The notes under the pieces are model-generated. The model was not told the origin of the DNA. It saw only the letters and a program-made list of their open reading frames with translations, and searched no databases. DNA of 35,510 bases from a virus, in the IMG/VR virus record IMGVR_UViG_3300028883_000025, positions 1 to 35,510 of that record, one strand, 5' to 3'. Positions 7,754 through 13,393 of the stretch are shown one piece after another. Position numbers and translations under genes: made by a program. The number at the start of each line of letters is the position of its first letter. Positions within the stretch are counted from its first letter, which is position 1.

Positions 7754-7929
7754 TACTTATCCCACTGATAGTTTTATCTTTTTTCTTCTGTGGAAAACAA
7801 GCCATCTCTTGCGCCGAACACGAACTATTTAATGAGTTTTTAATGAATGTTTACACAATGGTTTTACTTTTAATATTAGCTATTTTTTTACTAAAACAAG
7901 ACACGCCAACCTGTGTTTTGGGGTATTAA
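7750..7929 (+). CDS. Small two-helix membrane protein, holin/antiholin-like
   Basis: 59 residues. Hydrophobic segments lie at residues 1-14 and about 35-48, separated by a polar Cys-containing stretch (CGKQAISCAEHE). The hairpin-like topology resembles small holins or antiholins. It is coupled by ATGA to the upstream gene and closes the peptidase operon; transcription signals for a small RNA start right after it. Confidence 0.45.
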   Translation: MILIPLIVLSFFFCGKQAISCAEHELFNEFLMNVYTMVLLLILAIFLLKQDTPTCVLGY

Positions 7930-7951
7930 AAGTTATGCACACCTTAGACTA

Positions 7952-8005
7952 TGTACAAATGTTTTTAATTAGTTTATAATGATTATAGTTTAATTAAAGT
8001 ATAAT
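7952..8005 (+). promoter_or_regulatory. Promoter region for the 8.0-kb small RNA
   Basis: TGTACA (7952-7957), 17 bases, TATAAT (7975-7980) is a reasonable sigma70-type promoter with start near 7987. A second TATAAT (8000-8005) without a good -35 would start transcription near 8012, exactly at the first paired base of the RNA below. One or both may be used. Confidence 0.5.
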
Positions 8006-8007
8006 AT

Positions 8008-8097
8008 ATGAACACTGGAAGGATAACTTATAATAGTTTATTGGCAGGCGACTTGTTTGCCGATTTGACCAGTTTCACCTTCCAGTGTACTGGTTGA
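8008..8097 (+). CDS. Possible 29-codon leader peptide inside the small RNA
   Basis: An ATG at 8008 opens a 29-residue frame (MNTGRITYNSLLAGDL..., stop TGA 8095-8097) that runs through the structured RNA. There is no ribosome-binding site, and the perfect pairing of the RNA already explains the sequence, so coding may be accidental. If translated, the ribosome would melt the left arms of both main helices, which is how leader-peptide attenuators work. Confidence 0.2.
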   Translation: MNTGRITYNSLLAGDLFADLTSFTFQCTG

Positions 8098-8125
8098 AGC
8101 CAATAAATTATTATAAGTTTTTTTT
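8012..8125 (+). ncRNA. Structured small RNA with interleaved helices and terminator
   Basis: Helix B pairs 8025-8045 with 8099-8119: 21 consecutive pairs with one G-T wobble, followed at once by eight T (8118-8125), a very strong intrinsic terminator. Inside B lies hairpin C (8064-8073 with 8089-8098, ten pairs, two wobbles), stacked end to end on B, and a minor GGCG/TGCC hairpin. The 15-base loop of C contains CCTTCCAGTGT (8078-8088), perfectly complementary over 11 bases to the 5' end of the transcript (8012-8022). Order is A1-B1-A2-B2, so A and B either form a pseudoknot or exclude each other. No known family is recognised. Confidence 0.75.
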
Positions 8126-8423
8126 ATTATAATTTTGCCAAATTTTTATTTTTCTTTATGGCTTTTAAAATATTAAAAGTCTTGTAAGCAAAATAAAGTC
8201 AGCCACAAACACCTAAGAGGGAAGACTATAAATTAGCCTCAAGGTCAACACATACGGATACCTTCCGTCTCAAGCAGACAAAAACGTTCTTACTATTTTT
8301 TTTAAAAAACCTTGTTTAACAAGGAATAACCCCTAGTCTACAAAGCCCACTAACATATAGTAAACTGCTTAGACAAAGGACAACGGCTGTGCGAGTGGGT
8401 ATAAGTATACTTAAGTAAACAAA
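8126..8423. other. Non-coding stretch with several small hairpins
   Basis: About 300 bases with no supportable reading frame. Hairpins seen: CTTTTAA/TTAAAAG (8162-8179), AGTCTT (8178-8183)/AAGACT (8222-8227), ACGGA/TCCGT near 8255, CCTTG/CAAGG (8310-8324), and CCCACT (8346-8351)/AGTGGG (8394-8399). GTCTA (8336-8340) can also pair with TAGAC (8370-8374), interleaving with the last stem. A T8 run sits near 8296-8303. It may hold a second structured RNA or the 5' leader of the repressor gene at 8424. Confidence 0.4.
8402..8413. promoter_or_regulatory. 12-bp perfect palindrome, likely operator
   Basis: TAAGTATACTTA is a perfect inverted repeat, 10 bases upstream of a gene for a ribbon-helix-helix-like protein at 8424. 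Ribbon-helix-helix dimers bind such short symmetric sites and often repress their own gene, so an autoregulatory operator is a reasonable inference. Confidence 0.45.
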
Positions 8424-8585
8424 ATGAAAGAAAAAAAAGAATATAAAAGTGATTTTAATAAATTAGTAAGAATAAGAAAGAGCCAGTTGGATTGGTTAAA
8501 GTTAAATAAAAAGACTAAAACTGTAGCTGGCTTTTTAGATATAATAATTAACCATTACAAGAATGACCAAAGCAGAGAAAAATAA
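8424..8585 (+). CDS. Ribbon-helix-helix (CopG/Arc-like) regulator
   Basis: 53 residues. A basic N-terminus leads to a short beta strand (KLVRIRKSQ), then two helices with a turn (LDWLKLNKKTKTVAGFLDII INHYK region, about residues 22-46), the layout of ribbon-helix-helix DNA-binding proteins. It would act as a dimer on a symmetric site, and a perfect 12-bp palindrome stands directly upstream. It overlaps the next gene by 23 bases. Probably an early regulator or repressor of its own operon. Confidence 0.55.
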   Translation: MKEKKEYKSDFNKLVRIRKSQLDWLKLNKKTKTVAGFLDIIINHYKNDQSREK

Positions 8586-8712
8586 AATAACAATGAAAAT
8601 CGGATTCTGGACTGGTAAGAAAAAAGTCAATCCTAAACTATCATCTATTTGTGATAGAGAAATTAAAAAACTAAAAGAAGAACTAAATGAAAGAACTATT
8701 TTACACAGTTAA
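8563..8712 (+). CDS. Small basic protein of unknown function
   Basis: 49 residues, highly Lys-rich (GFWTGKKKVNP, then REIKKLKEELNER). ATG 8563 overlaps the regulator gene; an internal ATG at 8593 is an equally possible start. It overlaps the following gene by 26 bases, so it is embedded in a compact early operon. No family recognised. Confidence 0.45.
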   Translation: MTKAEKNKITMKIGFWTGKKKVNPKLSSICDREIKKLKEELNERTILHS

Positions 8713-9058
8713 TTTAATCAACCACGAATATTGGGTAGCGGTTTATATAGGCAAAGACTATAAACAAGTAGAAAAAAGAATTTTAAAACACTTTGAAGGT
8801 AATAGACCAGATGATATGGAAATGGAAAAATTTAGGGGCAAATGTTGGATGAGAGAGGGTTATGCACCGTTTATTTTAGTAAATACAAAACACTGCAAAA
8901 CAATAATTAAGATTTGTGCTACTTTAGCTCATGAGTCTTTCCACGCTCTACAGGATATTTTTGAAATGATAGGCGAACCTTTTAAAGGAGAAATCCCAGC
9001 TCACTCAATTTCAATTATTTTAAAAGAGTTTGAATATTATCGTAATAAAAAAATATGA
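8687..9058 (+). CDS. HExxH-motif protein, putative zinc metallopeptidase
   Basis: 123 residues. ATLAHESFHALQDIF (about 78-92) carries the zincin motif H82-E83-S-F-H86, and GEIPAHSISI downstream offers Glu102 as a third ligand, the arrangement of gluzincin-type sites. The first 75 residues are a beta-alpha domain beginning LFYTVNLINHEYWVAV. Small proteins with an (A/V)HExxHA(L/W)Q segment followed by a conserved Glu-x-x-Ala are known in many phage early regions with unknown role. Its stop overlaps the next start by ATGA. Peptidase activity is inferred from the motif only. Confidence 0.6.
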   Translation: MKELFYTVNLINHEYWVAVYIGKDYKQVEKRILKHFEGNRPDDMEMEKFRGKCWMREGYAPFILVNTKHCKTIIKICATLAHESFHALQDIFEMIGEPFKGEIPAHSISIILKEFEYYRNKKI

Positions 9059-9183
9059 CCTACAAAACAATACAAGAAGCTAGAAAGCATCTTAAAAAAA
9101 ATCAAATAATAATTAAAACACCTAAAGGGTATATGATTATTAAAGAATTAAAGGCTATACCTGAAAAGTTGTGGGCGAAGTAG
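9055..9183 (+). CDS. Small basic protein of unknown function
   Basis: 42 residues, start coupled to the HExxH gene (ATGA). Basic helix (EARKHLKKNQIIIK) then a beta-like stretch with PKGYMIIKEL. No family recognised. It is the last gene before a non-coding gap containing a consensus DnaA box. Confidence 0.5.
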   Translation: MTYKTIQEARKHLKKNQIIIKTPKGYMIIKELKAIPEKLWAK

Positions 9184-9184
9184 T

Positions 9185-9193
9185 TTATCCACA
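9185..9193 (+). promoter_or_regulatory. Consensus DnaA box
   Basis: TTATCCACA is an exact match to the bacterial DnaA-box consensus, at the start of the AT-rich gap 9184-9341. Only one perfect copy is seen, so this is weak evidence for an origin. The same gap holds a TATAAT (9293-9298) without a good -35, which may help express the genes from 9342. Confidence 0.3.
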
Positions 9194-9341
9194 GCAGACC
9201 ACGTATTTCAATAAAAAAACAAATAAAAAAAATGAATTGGGAAATGTGTATAAAATAAGTGCTAAGATTAAAAGATAAATAGATGTGGACTTTATAATGG
9301 GTCTATGATAGAGTTATAACATAACGAACTAAACAAAAAAT

Positions 9342-9518
9342 ATGAGCAAATATCAACTAAACTTTACAGGAGATAAGGAGGAACTGCACCAAATGCTTAA
9401 AAAATGGTGTGAACAAGAGAATAAAATAATGAATGGCACTATTATAAGTTTAATAGAAAAACACTTAAAAGATAATAAGTTCGCCACAACATTAAAAGAG
9501 TGGAAAACAAATCAATAG
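9342..9518 (+). CDS. Small ribbon-helix-helix-like protein
   Basis: 58 residues: a strand (KYQLNFTGD), a helix (EELHQMLKKWCEQENK), a turn and a second helix (TIISLIEKHLK). This is compatible with a ribbon-helix-helix fold, as for the protein at 8424, but the sequence match is loose. It begins an early operon that runs to the ERF gene. Its stop is one base before the next start. Confidence 0.45.
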   Translation: MSKYQLNFTGDKEELHQMLKKWCEQENKIMNGTIISLIEKHLKDNKFATTLKEWKTNQ

Positions 9519-9519
9519 T

Positions 9520-9804
9520 ATGTCTTTAACACAAAGAGAAATAGTAATAAACCAGTTAAATGAAACTGGAAAAATTTCAAGAAACTGGTGCTTGAGAAAT
9601 TATATCTCAAGACTTGGAGCAATAGCTTGCCAACTAAAAAAAGAAGGCTGGAGCTTTGCAACACAAAACGAAGGTGGCGATTATATTTATTACACAGTAA
9701 GAAAACCAAAGACAGGTGAAACATTTAACGCCAAAAGTGAGCTTAAAGAAATTACACTTAAACAAACTGGGATGTTCCCAGCTAAAAAACATTATGAATA
9801 TTAA
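9520..9804 (+). CDS. Winged-helix/HTH protein (helix-turn-helix domain 39 type)
   Basis: 94 residues. The first 60 (TQREIVINQLNETGKISRNW, then SRLGAIACQLKKEGWSF) match the layout of the small winged-helix domain seen in many phage early proteins: start helix, TGxIS turn, recognition helix, and an EGW wing. The C-terminal 30 residues are variable. Likely DNA binding. It overlaps the next gene by 11 bases. Confidence 0.6.
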   Translation: MSLTQREIVINQLNETGKISRNWCLRNYISRLGAIACQLKKEGWSFATQNEGGDYIYYTVRKPKTGETFNAKSELKEITLKQTGMFPAKKHYEY

Positions 9805-10069
9805 AGAACAATTTGAGCTATGGAACGATTTAGATGTCTTTGAAAAGACAGGCGATATACCAAACAACAACGACTTTTTAGCCAACAAAGTCAGACAGGC
9901 TTTAGAAAAAAACAATAACCCTAAATGGCAGGAAGTCAAACAATTAGACCTAACCAAGTTATCTAGGGAAACGCTTGGCTATATCCTAGACGACCTAACA
10001 GGTTTTAAATTCTTTCCAGCTTATAAAATTAAAGAACTTATATGTCAAAATTCAAAGAACAATCAATAA
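9794..10069 (+). CDS. Conserved-type small phage protein of unknown function
   Basis: 91 residues from ATG 9794; an upstream ATG at 9716 would run 26 codons through the previous gene in another frame and is less likely. Helical and slightly acidic at the start, with LSRETLGYILDDLTGFKFF near the middle. No family recognised. It overlaps the genes on both sides. Confidence 0.5.
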   Translation: MNIKEQFELWNDLDVFEKTGDIPNNNDFLANKVRQALEKNNNPKWQEVKQLDLTKLSRETLGYILDDLTGFKFFPAYKIKELICQNSKNNQ

Positions 10070-10194
10070 ACAATCGCAACAACAAAAAAAGAGATGAGGC
10101 TTACTTTGATAACGACAGAGGAATAGTTTTATCTGAAAGCATAAAGGAAACTTTTAAAGAGTGTAATCAATATTTACAAAATAAGAATAAATAA
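10042..10194 (+). CDS. Small charged protein of unknown function
   Basis: 50 residues, Asn/Lys-rich N-terminus (SINNRNNKKRDE), then an amphipathic helix (SESIKETFKECNQYL). Overlaps the previous gene by 28 bases and is followed by the next ATG after one base. Function not recognised. Confidence 0.45.
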   Translation: MSKFKEQSINNRNNKKRDEAYFDNDRGIVLSESIKETFKECNQYLQNKNK

Positions 10195-10195
10195 T

Positions 10196-10345
10196 ATGAG
10201 TATAATTTATTGCGATTACTGCCAAAGAAACATAGATACAGATTTTGACGCTGAACATTTTGATGCAGGCGATGATTTTACTTGTATTGAAGAACAAGCA
10301 GACGAAGAAGCAGACCACCAAGAAGTAATTAATGATTTAAATTAA
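10196..10345 (+). CDS. Small acidic protein with a CxxC
   Basis: 49 residues. IYCDYCQRN gives one Cys pair and a third Cys lies near residue 30; the rest is strongly acidic (Asp/Glu). It may bind zinc, or mimic DNA through its acidic surface, a role several small phage anti-host proteins have. That second idea is speculative. It precedes the ERF gene by 4 bases. Confidence 0.5.
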   Translation: MSIIYCDYCQRNIDTDFDAEHFDAGDDFTCIEEQADEEADHQEVINDLN

Positions 10346-10349
10346 ATAT

Positions 10350-10982
10350 ATGGAAAATACATTTTTTCAAGACTATCAAAACTTAATAAACTCTTTTGAA
10401 GCACTCAAGAAAGAAGCAAGTAATCCTTTCTTTAAAAGCAAGTATGTAACCCTTAACCAGATACTACCAATAGTTAAAAAGCATTGTACTGAACATAACT
10501 TTGTTTTCACGCAAACCATTGGGAGAAAAGATAATGTGAATATTTTAGAAACAGCCTTAATACATAAATCTGACAAATCCATTACAAGCCAGATTGAAAT
10601 TATAGCTAAAGACCAAAGCGACCCCCAAAAAGTAGGTGCTGGAATTACTTATGCGAGAAGATACAGCCTAGTAACAATGTTTTGCTTAGAAGATGAAGAT
10701 GATGATGGCAACACAGCATCACAACCACAAGGGCAAAAAAACGCCACACAAGCCACGTACAGCAGTTTTACTCCAAAAAACGATAATATACCAGTAGAGC
10801 CAGAATATATGCCTATTTCTAAGATGAGCAACAGCAAGGTTATTAATAAAATGTCTAACTATAAAAAGCCAGAAAACACATTAGTAGTTGGAGATAAATG
10901 CCCAGTTTGTGGAGAAACTATAATTGCAGGAAAGTTTGGAGCTTATTGTGTGGCTTGTTGGAAGAAGAAAAATAATAAATAA
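10350..10982 (+). CDS. erf: ERF-family single-strand DNA annealing protein
   Basis: 210 residues. The N-terminal 120 residues show the ERF signature: NPFFKSKYVTLNQILPIVKK (about 26-45), a beta core, and VGAGITYARRYSLVTMF followed by EDEDDDGN. This family anneals complementary single strands during phage recombination and genome circularisation or concatemer formation. The Gln/Pro-rich linker leads to a C-terminal zinc ribbon (CPVCGETII ... YCVACW), often seen on ERF proteins. With no polymerase or helicase gene visible, this is the one clear DNA-metabolism protein here. Confidence 0.88.
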   Translation: MENTFFQDYQNLINSFEALKKEASNPFFKSKYVTLNQILPIVKKHCTEHNFVFTQTIGRKDNVNILETALIHKSDKSITSQIEIIAKDQSDPQKVGAGITYARRYSLVTMFCLEDEDDDGNTASQPQGQKNATQATYSSFTPKNDNIPVEPEYMPISKMSNSKVINKMSNYKKPENTLVVGDKCPVCGETIIAGKFGAYCVACWKKKNNK

Positions 10983-10983
10983 T

Positions 10984-11271
10984 ATGGAAAAAACGCCACA
11001 ATACCTAGCTACTAAAAGAAGACAGTTAGCTCAAGAATATAACGAGAAAATGAAAGAACTTGCCGAAATACAAAAAAAGAAAGCACTAGATATTATAAAA
11101 TTATTAGACGAGCATAAAACAGTCGCTAAGGCAGAACTTTATTTTAAAGCGACCGATGACGGACAGAAAGAAATAGAATTGACTATGTACTGCAAAGGCT
11201 TAATTGAGCTGATGCGTGCCACCAAGACCGAGATAGAAATACTAAATGCCGAATCTTTTAATCATTATTAA
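10984..11271 (+). CDS. Helical protein next to ERF
   Basis: 95 residues from ATG 10984, one base after the ERF stop; an ATG 60 bases upstream lies inside ERF and is rejected. A long basic helix (TKRRQLAQEYNEKMKELAEI) is followed by a beta strand pair (AKAELYFKATDDGQKE) and another helix. Similar small proteins follow ERF or RecT in many phages, so a recombination accessory role is a guess. Confidence 0.55.
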   Translation: MEKTPQYLATKRRQLAQEYNEKMKELAEIQKKKALDIIKLLDEHKTVAKAELYFKATDDGQKEIELTMYCKGLIELMRATKTEIEILNAESFNHY

Positions 11272-11282
11272 ATCACTCCATT

Positions 11283-11373
11283 AGGAGGATAACTGGAAGT
11301 CGGTGCAGATAGGTTCTAGGACTAATTTGCACCGGCTGAAAGTAAAGATATTAAAATACCCCAGCTTTCTCCC
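11283..11373 (+). ncRNA. Structured RNA element upstream of the lysozyme gene
   Basis: In the 148-base gap, AGTCGGTGCA (11298-11307) pairs with TGCACCGGCT (11328-11337) over ten positions with one wobble, extended by TAG/CTA in the loop. It is enclosed by a split outer stem: GGAG (11284-11287) with CTCC (11369-11372) and CTGG (11293-11296) with CCAG (11361-11364). This is far more pairing than expected for AT-rich spacer DNA, and the segment is visibly richer in G and C than its surroundings. It could be a 5' regulatory element of the gene at 11420 or a free small RNA. Confidence 0.55.
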
Positions 11374-11419
11374 AGCTATATTAAAAGCCTGAGAATGTTA
11401 AGGGAACTAAAACAAAAAT

Positions 11420-11920
11420 ATGAAAACAAAACTAACAAAATTTGCAATCATCGCTATGACAGCTTTAGTGGTGATTCTCGGAGCAAACACGCTAACCGAA
11501 ACCCTAATTAACAAATCATCAGACTTCGGAAAGTATTTGGGTAGACAAGGGAATTTGTATGCGATTTTAAATGGCAACCTAGCTATGCCAAGTTATAATC
11601 TGAATGTTATTAGGGCCGATGCCAAAGAGCCAGAGCCAACAATGCAAGAGTGGGTAAAAATGGAAATAGAAAAGGCAGGGCTTAGTTGGGAAGAAGCTGA
11701 ATGTATTATAATCAACGAAAGTCATTGGGAAAACACCTGTAATGCCAATACAAATCTTTCAACAGACTGCGGAATTTGGAGAATAAACAGCGTGCATAAA
11801 GATACAATTTCTTTTGCCGACAGGCTTGATTATAAAAAAGCTACCGAGTGGGCAATTAATAAAAGACTAACAGTAGGACACTGGAACGATTGGGTAGCGT
11901 ATAAAAATAATTGTAAATAA
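11420..11920 (+). CDS. Secreted lytic transglycosylase/lysozyme-like endolysin
   Basis: 166 residues. The N-terminus is a Sec signal or signal-anchor (TKFAIIAMTALVVILGAN). The catalytic region spans about 75-162: the probable acid Glu100 in IIINESHW, TDCGIWRINSVH resembling the G-(L/I)-(M/W)-Q core of SLT lysozyme-like domains, and a last helix with WAINKRLTVGHWNDWVAY. It would cleave peptidoglycan glycan strands outside the membrane. A signal-anchor endolysin could act without a classical holin. It stands alone after a structured RNA. Confidence 0.7.
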   Translation: MKTKLTKFAIIAMTALVVILGANTLTETLINKSSDFGKYLGRQGNLYAILNGNLAMPSYNLNVIRADAKEPEPTMQEWVKMEIEKAGLSWEEAECIIINESHWENTCNANTNLSTDCGIWRINSVHKDTISFADRLDYKKATEWAINKRLTVGHWNDWVAYKNNCK

Positions 11921-11934
11921 CTAACTTAATAATA
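11921..11934 (+). repeat. Intergenic linker repeat, copy 1
   Basis: CTAACTTAATAATA directly after the stop of the lysozyme gene. The same 14 bases, followed in the other copies by AAT, recur at 12736, 13144 and 13341. Confidence 0.7.
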
Positions 11935-11952
11935 TAATAATATAAAAAGTAT

Positions 11953-12735
11953 ATGAGTAAAGAAAAAAACAACACAGGCTACTGGAACACAGGCAACAGG
12001 AACACAGGCAACTGGAACACAGGCGACAGGAACACAGGCTACTGGAACACAGGCAACAGGAACACAGGCTACTGGAACACAGGCAACAGGAACACAGGCC
12101 ACTCGAACACAGGCTACTGGAACACAGGCAACAGGAACACAGGCCACTCGAACACAGGCCACTGGAACACAGGCCACTGGAACACAGGCCACAGGAACAC
12201 AGGCAACTGGAACACAGGCGACAGGAACACAGGCTACTGGAACACAGGCAACTGGAACACAGGCCACAGGAACACAGGCCACAGGAATACAGGCTACTTG
12301 AACACAGGCAACTGGAACACAGGCAACCGGAACACAGGCTACTTGAACACTATAAACCAGAAAGTTGTGATATTTAACAAGCAAACCGAATTAAAACATG
12401 AAGAAATACAATTTCCTAATTTCTTTTATTATATTTTAACAGAATGGATTGAAGAAGAAGAAATGACAGATAAAGAAAAAGAATCTTACCCGACTTATGT
12501 TACCACTGGAGGATATTTAAAATCTTATACAGATAAACAAGCGTGGAGAAATTCCTGGGATAAAGCAGATATGGAAGATAGAAAAAAAGTCTTAGCGTTG
12601 CCTAATTGGGATAACGAGATTTTTAAGGAAATATCTGGCATAGATGTAGAAAAAGAGCTAAATAACAACGTAGAAGAAATGACAATGGGAGAGGTTTGCA
12701 AAGCGTTAGGTAAAACAATTAAGATTAAGAAATAA
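11953..12735 (+). CDS. NTGxx pentapeptide-repeat protein with conserved C-terminal domain
   Basis: 260 residues. Residues 7-131 are 25 uninterrupted five-residue repeats NTGxx (variable pairs YW, NR, NW, DR, HS, HW, HR, YL), of the Pentapeptide_2 type (N-x-G-x-x), expected to form a regular beta-solenoid. The C-terminal 120 residues (FFYYILTEWIEEEEMT, YVTTGGYLKSYTDK, LPNWDNEIFKEISGID) match a domain that follows such repeats in many phage and bacterial proteins of unknown role. No signal peptide. DNA mimicry against gyrase is known for another pentapeptide class (MfpA/Qnr) but is not supported here. It is flanked on both sides by the linker repeat, suggesting an exchangeable cassette. Confidence 0.75.
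   Translation: MSKEKNNTGYWNTGNRNTGNWNTGDRNTGYWNTGNRNTGYWNTGNRNTGHSNTGYWNTGNRNTGHSNTGHWNTGHWNTGHRNTGNWNTGDRNTGYWNTGNWNTGHRNTGHRNTGYLNTGNWNTGNRNTGYLNTINQKVVIFNKQTELKHEEIQFPNFFYYILTEWIEEEEMTDKEKESYPTYVTTGGYLKSYTDKQAWRNSWDKADMEDRKKVLALPNWDNEIFKEISGIDVEKELNNNVEEMTMGEVCKALGKTIKIKK
11971..12345 (+). repeat. 15-bp tandem repeat, 25 units
   Basis: 25 in-frame units of the pattern AACACAGGC plus six variable bases, encoding the NTGxx repeats. Near-identity at the DNA level implies recent expansion or conversion, so copy number probably varies between relatives. Not a CRISPR array: units are contiguous and have no spacers. Confidence 0.9.
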
Positions 12736-12752
12736 CTAACTTAATAATAAAT
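12736..12752 (+). repeat. Intergenic linker repeat, copy 2
   Basis: CTAACTTAATAATAAAT, immediately after the pentapeptide gene stop and before the ATG at 12760. Confidence 0.75.
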
Positions 12753-12759
12753 TATATAT

Positions 12760-12927
12760 ATGGAGAAAGAAAAGTGTATTTGTAACAAAAGAGTTTTTGA
12801 ATATTATCCTGAACACGATAATTTGTTCTGGTCTTATAATGGAGAAAATAAAGGGAAGGCAAGTGATATGGTTATTTATGGGTGTATGGAGTGCGGTAAA
12901 GTGTGGTGTAAAAATTATGGAGAATAA
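12760..12927 (+). CDS. Small cysteine-rich protein
   Basis: 55 residues with CIC at residues 6-8 and CMECGKVWC near the C-terminus, probably a zinc site. It starts right after linker copy 2 and overlaps the next gene by 11 bases. Aromatic-rich centre (VFEYYPEHDNLFW). No family recognised. Confidence 0.55.
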   Translation: MEKEKCICNKRVFEYYPEHDNLFWSYNGENKGKASDMVIYGCMECGKVWCKNYGE

Positions 12928-13147
12928 TTGTAAGCACAAAAAAATAAAATATTTTGCAAATAAAGATATTGTCTTATGTTTGGACTGCGCAGAAGTATGG
13001 CAAAGATATACTTTTAAAGTAGGGAAAGTTGAAAAAGATTTAATTATAAAAATGAGAAAAGACGGACATACGTTTGCAGAAATTGGAAAACAATTAGGTG
13101 TAACAAGACAGAGGGTACAACAAATTTATAAGAAAGTAAATAACTAA
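12917..13147 (+). CDS. Zinc-ribbon plus sigma70-region-4-like HTH protein
   Basis: 76 residues from ATG 12917; a longer frame from 12797 overlaps the preceding gene and is not preferred. The first 30 residues have C-x-H and CLDC (NCKHKK ... VLCLDCAEVW), a zinc ribbon. Residues 49-74 (MRKDGHTFAEIGKQLGVTRQ, then RVQQIYKK) are very close to region 4.2 of primary sigma factors, which reads the -35 element. The protein lacks region 2, so it is not a sigma factor; it may retarget or block host RNA polymerase at promoters. Confidence 0.65.
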   Translation: MENNCKHKKIKYFANKDIVLCLDCAEVWQRYTFKVGKVEKDLIIKMRKDGHTFAEIGKQLGVTRQRVQQIYKKVNN

Positions 13148-13160
13148 CTTAATAATAAAT
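13144..13160 (+). repeat. Intergenic linker repeat, copy 3
   Basis: CTAACTTAATAATAAAT overlapping the stop of the previous gene and ending 2 bases before the ATG at 13163. Confidence 0.75.
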
Positions 13161-13162
13161 AT

Positions 13163-13321
13163 ATGAAAAGGGAAGTTTTATTTATATGTGATAAATGTGG
13201 AAAAGTAATGCCGACAGACCATGAAAAAAGTAATGATAATTGGTTGGTATATAAAAAGTATTGTCCTTGTGGGGGTAAAGCTAAAATAAGATTACCACAC
13301 GAAAATTATAAGGTTAAATAA
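13163..13321 (+). CDS. Small zinc-ribbon protein
   Basis: 52 residues with CDKCG (residues 9-13) and CPCGG (about 34-38), a short zinc ribbon, and a basic C-terminus. Flanked by linker copies 3 and 4, so it is a self-contained cassette. Function unknown. Confidence 0.6.
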   Translation: MKREVLFICDKCGKVMPTDHEKSNDNWLVYKKYCPCGGKAKIRLPHENYKVK

Positions 13322-13340
13322 TTAACACTTTTTCCCTTAG

Positions 13341-13357
13341 CTAACTTAATAATAAAT
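13341..13357 (+). repeat. Intergenic linker repeat, copy 4
   Basis: CTAACTTAATAATAAAT, 20 bases after the stop of the 13163 gene and 37 bases before the ATG at 13394. Confidence 0.75.
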
Positions 13358-13393
13358 ATATAAAGAAACTTTAATTATTAAACATAAAGAGTT

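Noticed and set aside
9185-9193. Replication origin
   Set aside because: Only one perfect DnaA box is seen, without iterons or a cluster of further boxes, so I list the site but do not call an origin.
11971-12345. CRISPR array
   Set aside because: Units are contiguous 15-mers with no spacers and are fully in frame with a protein-coding gene.
11926-12384. 152-codon - strand frame with VACVP repeats
   Set aside because: It is the reverse-complement shadow of the 15-bp tandem repeat in the pentapeptide gene. The repeat unit keeps all frames open, and no start signal or membrane-protein logic supports it.
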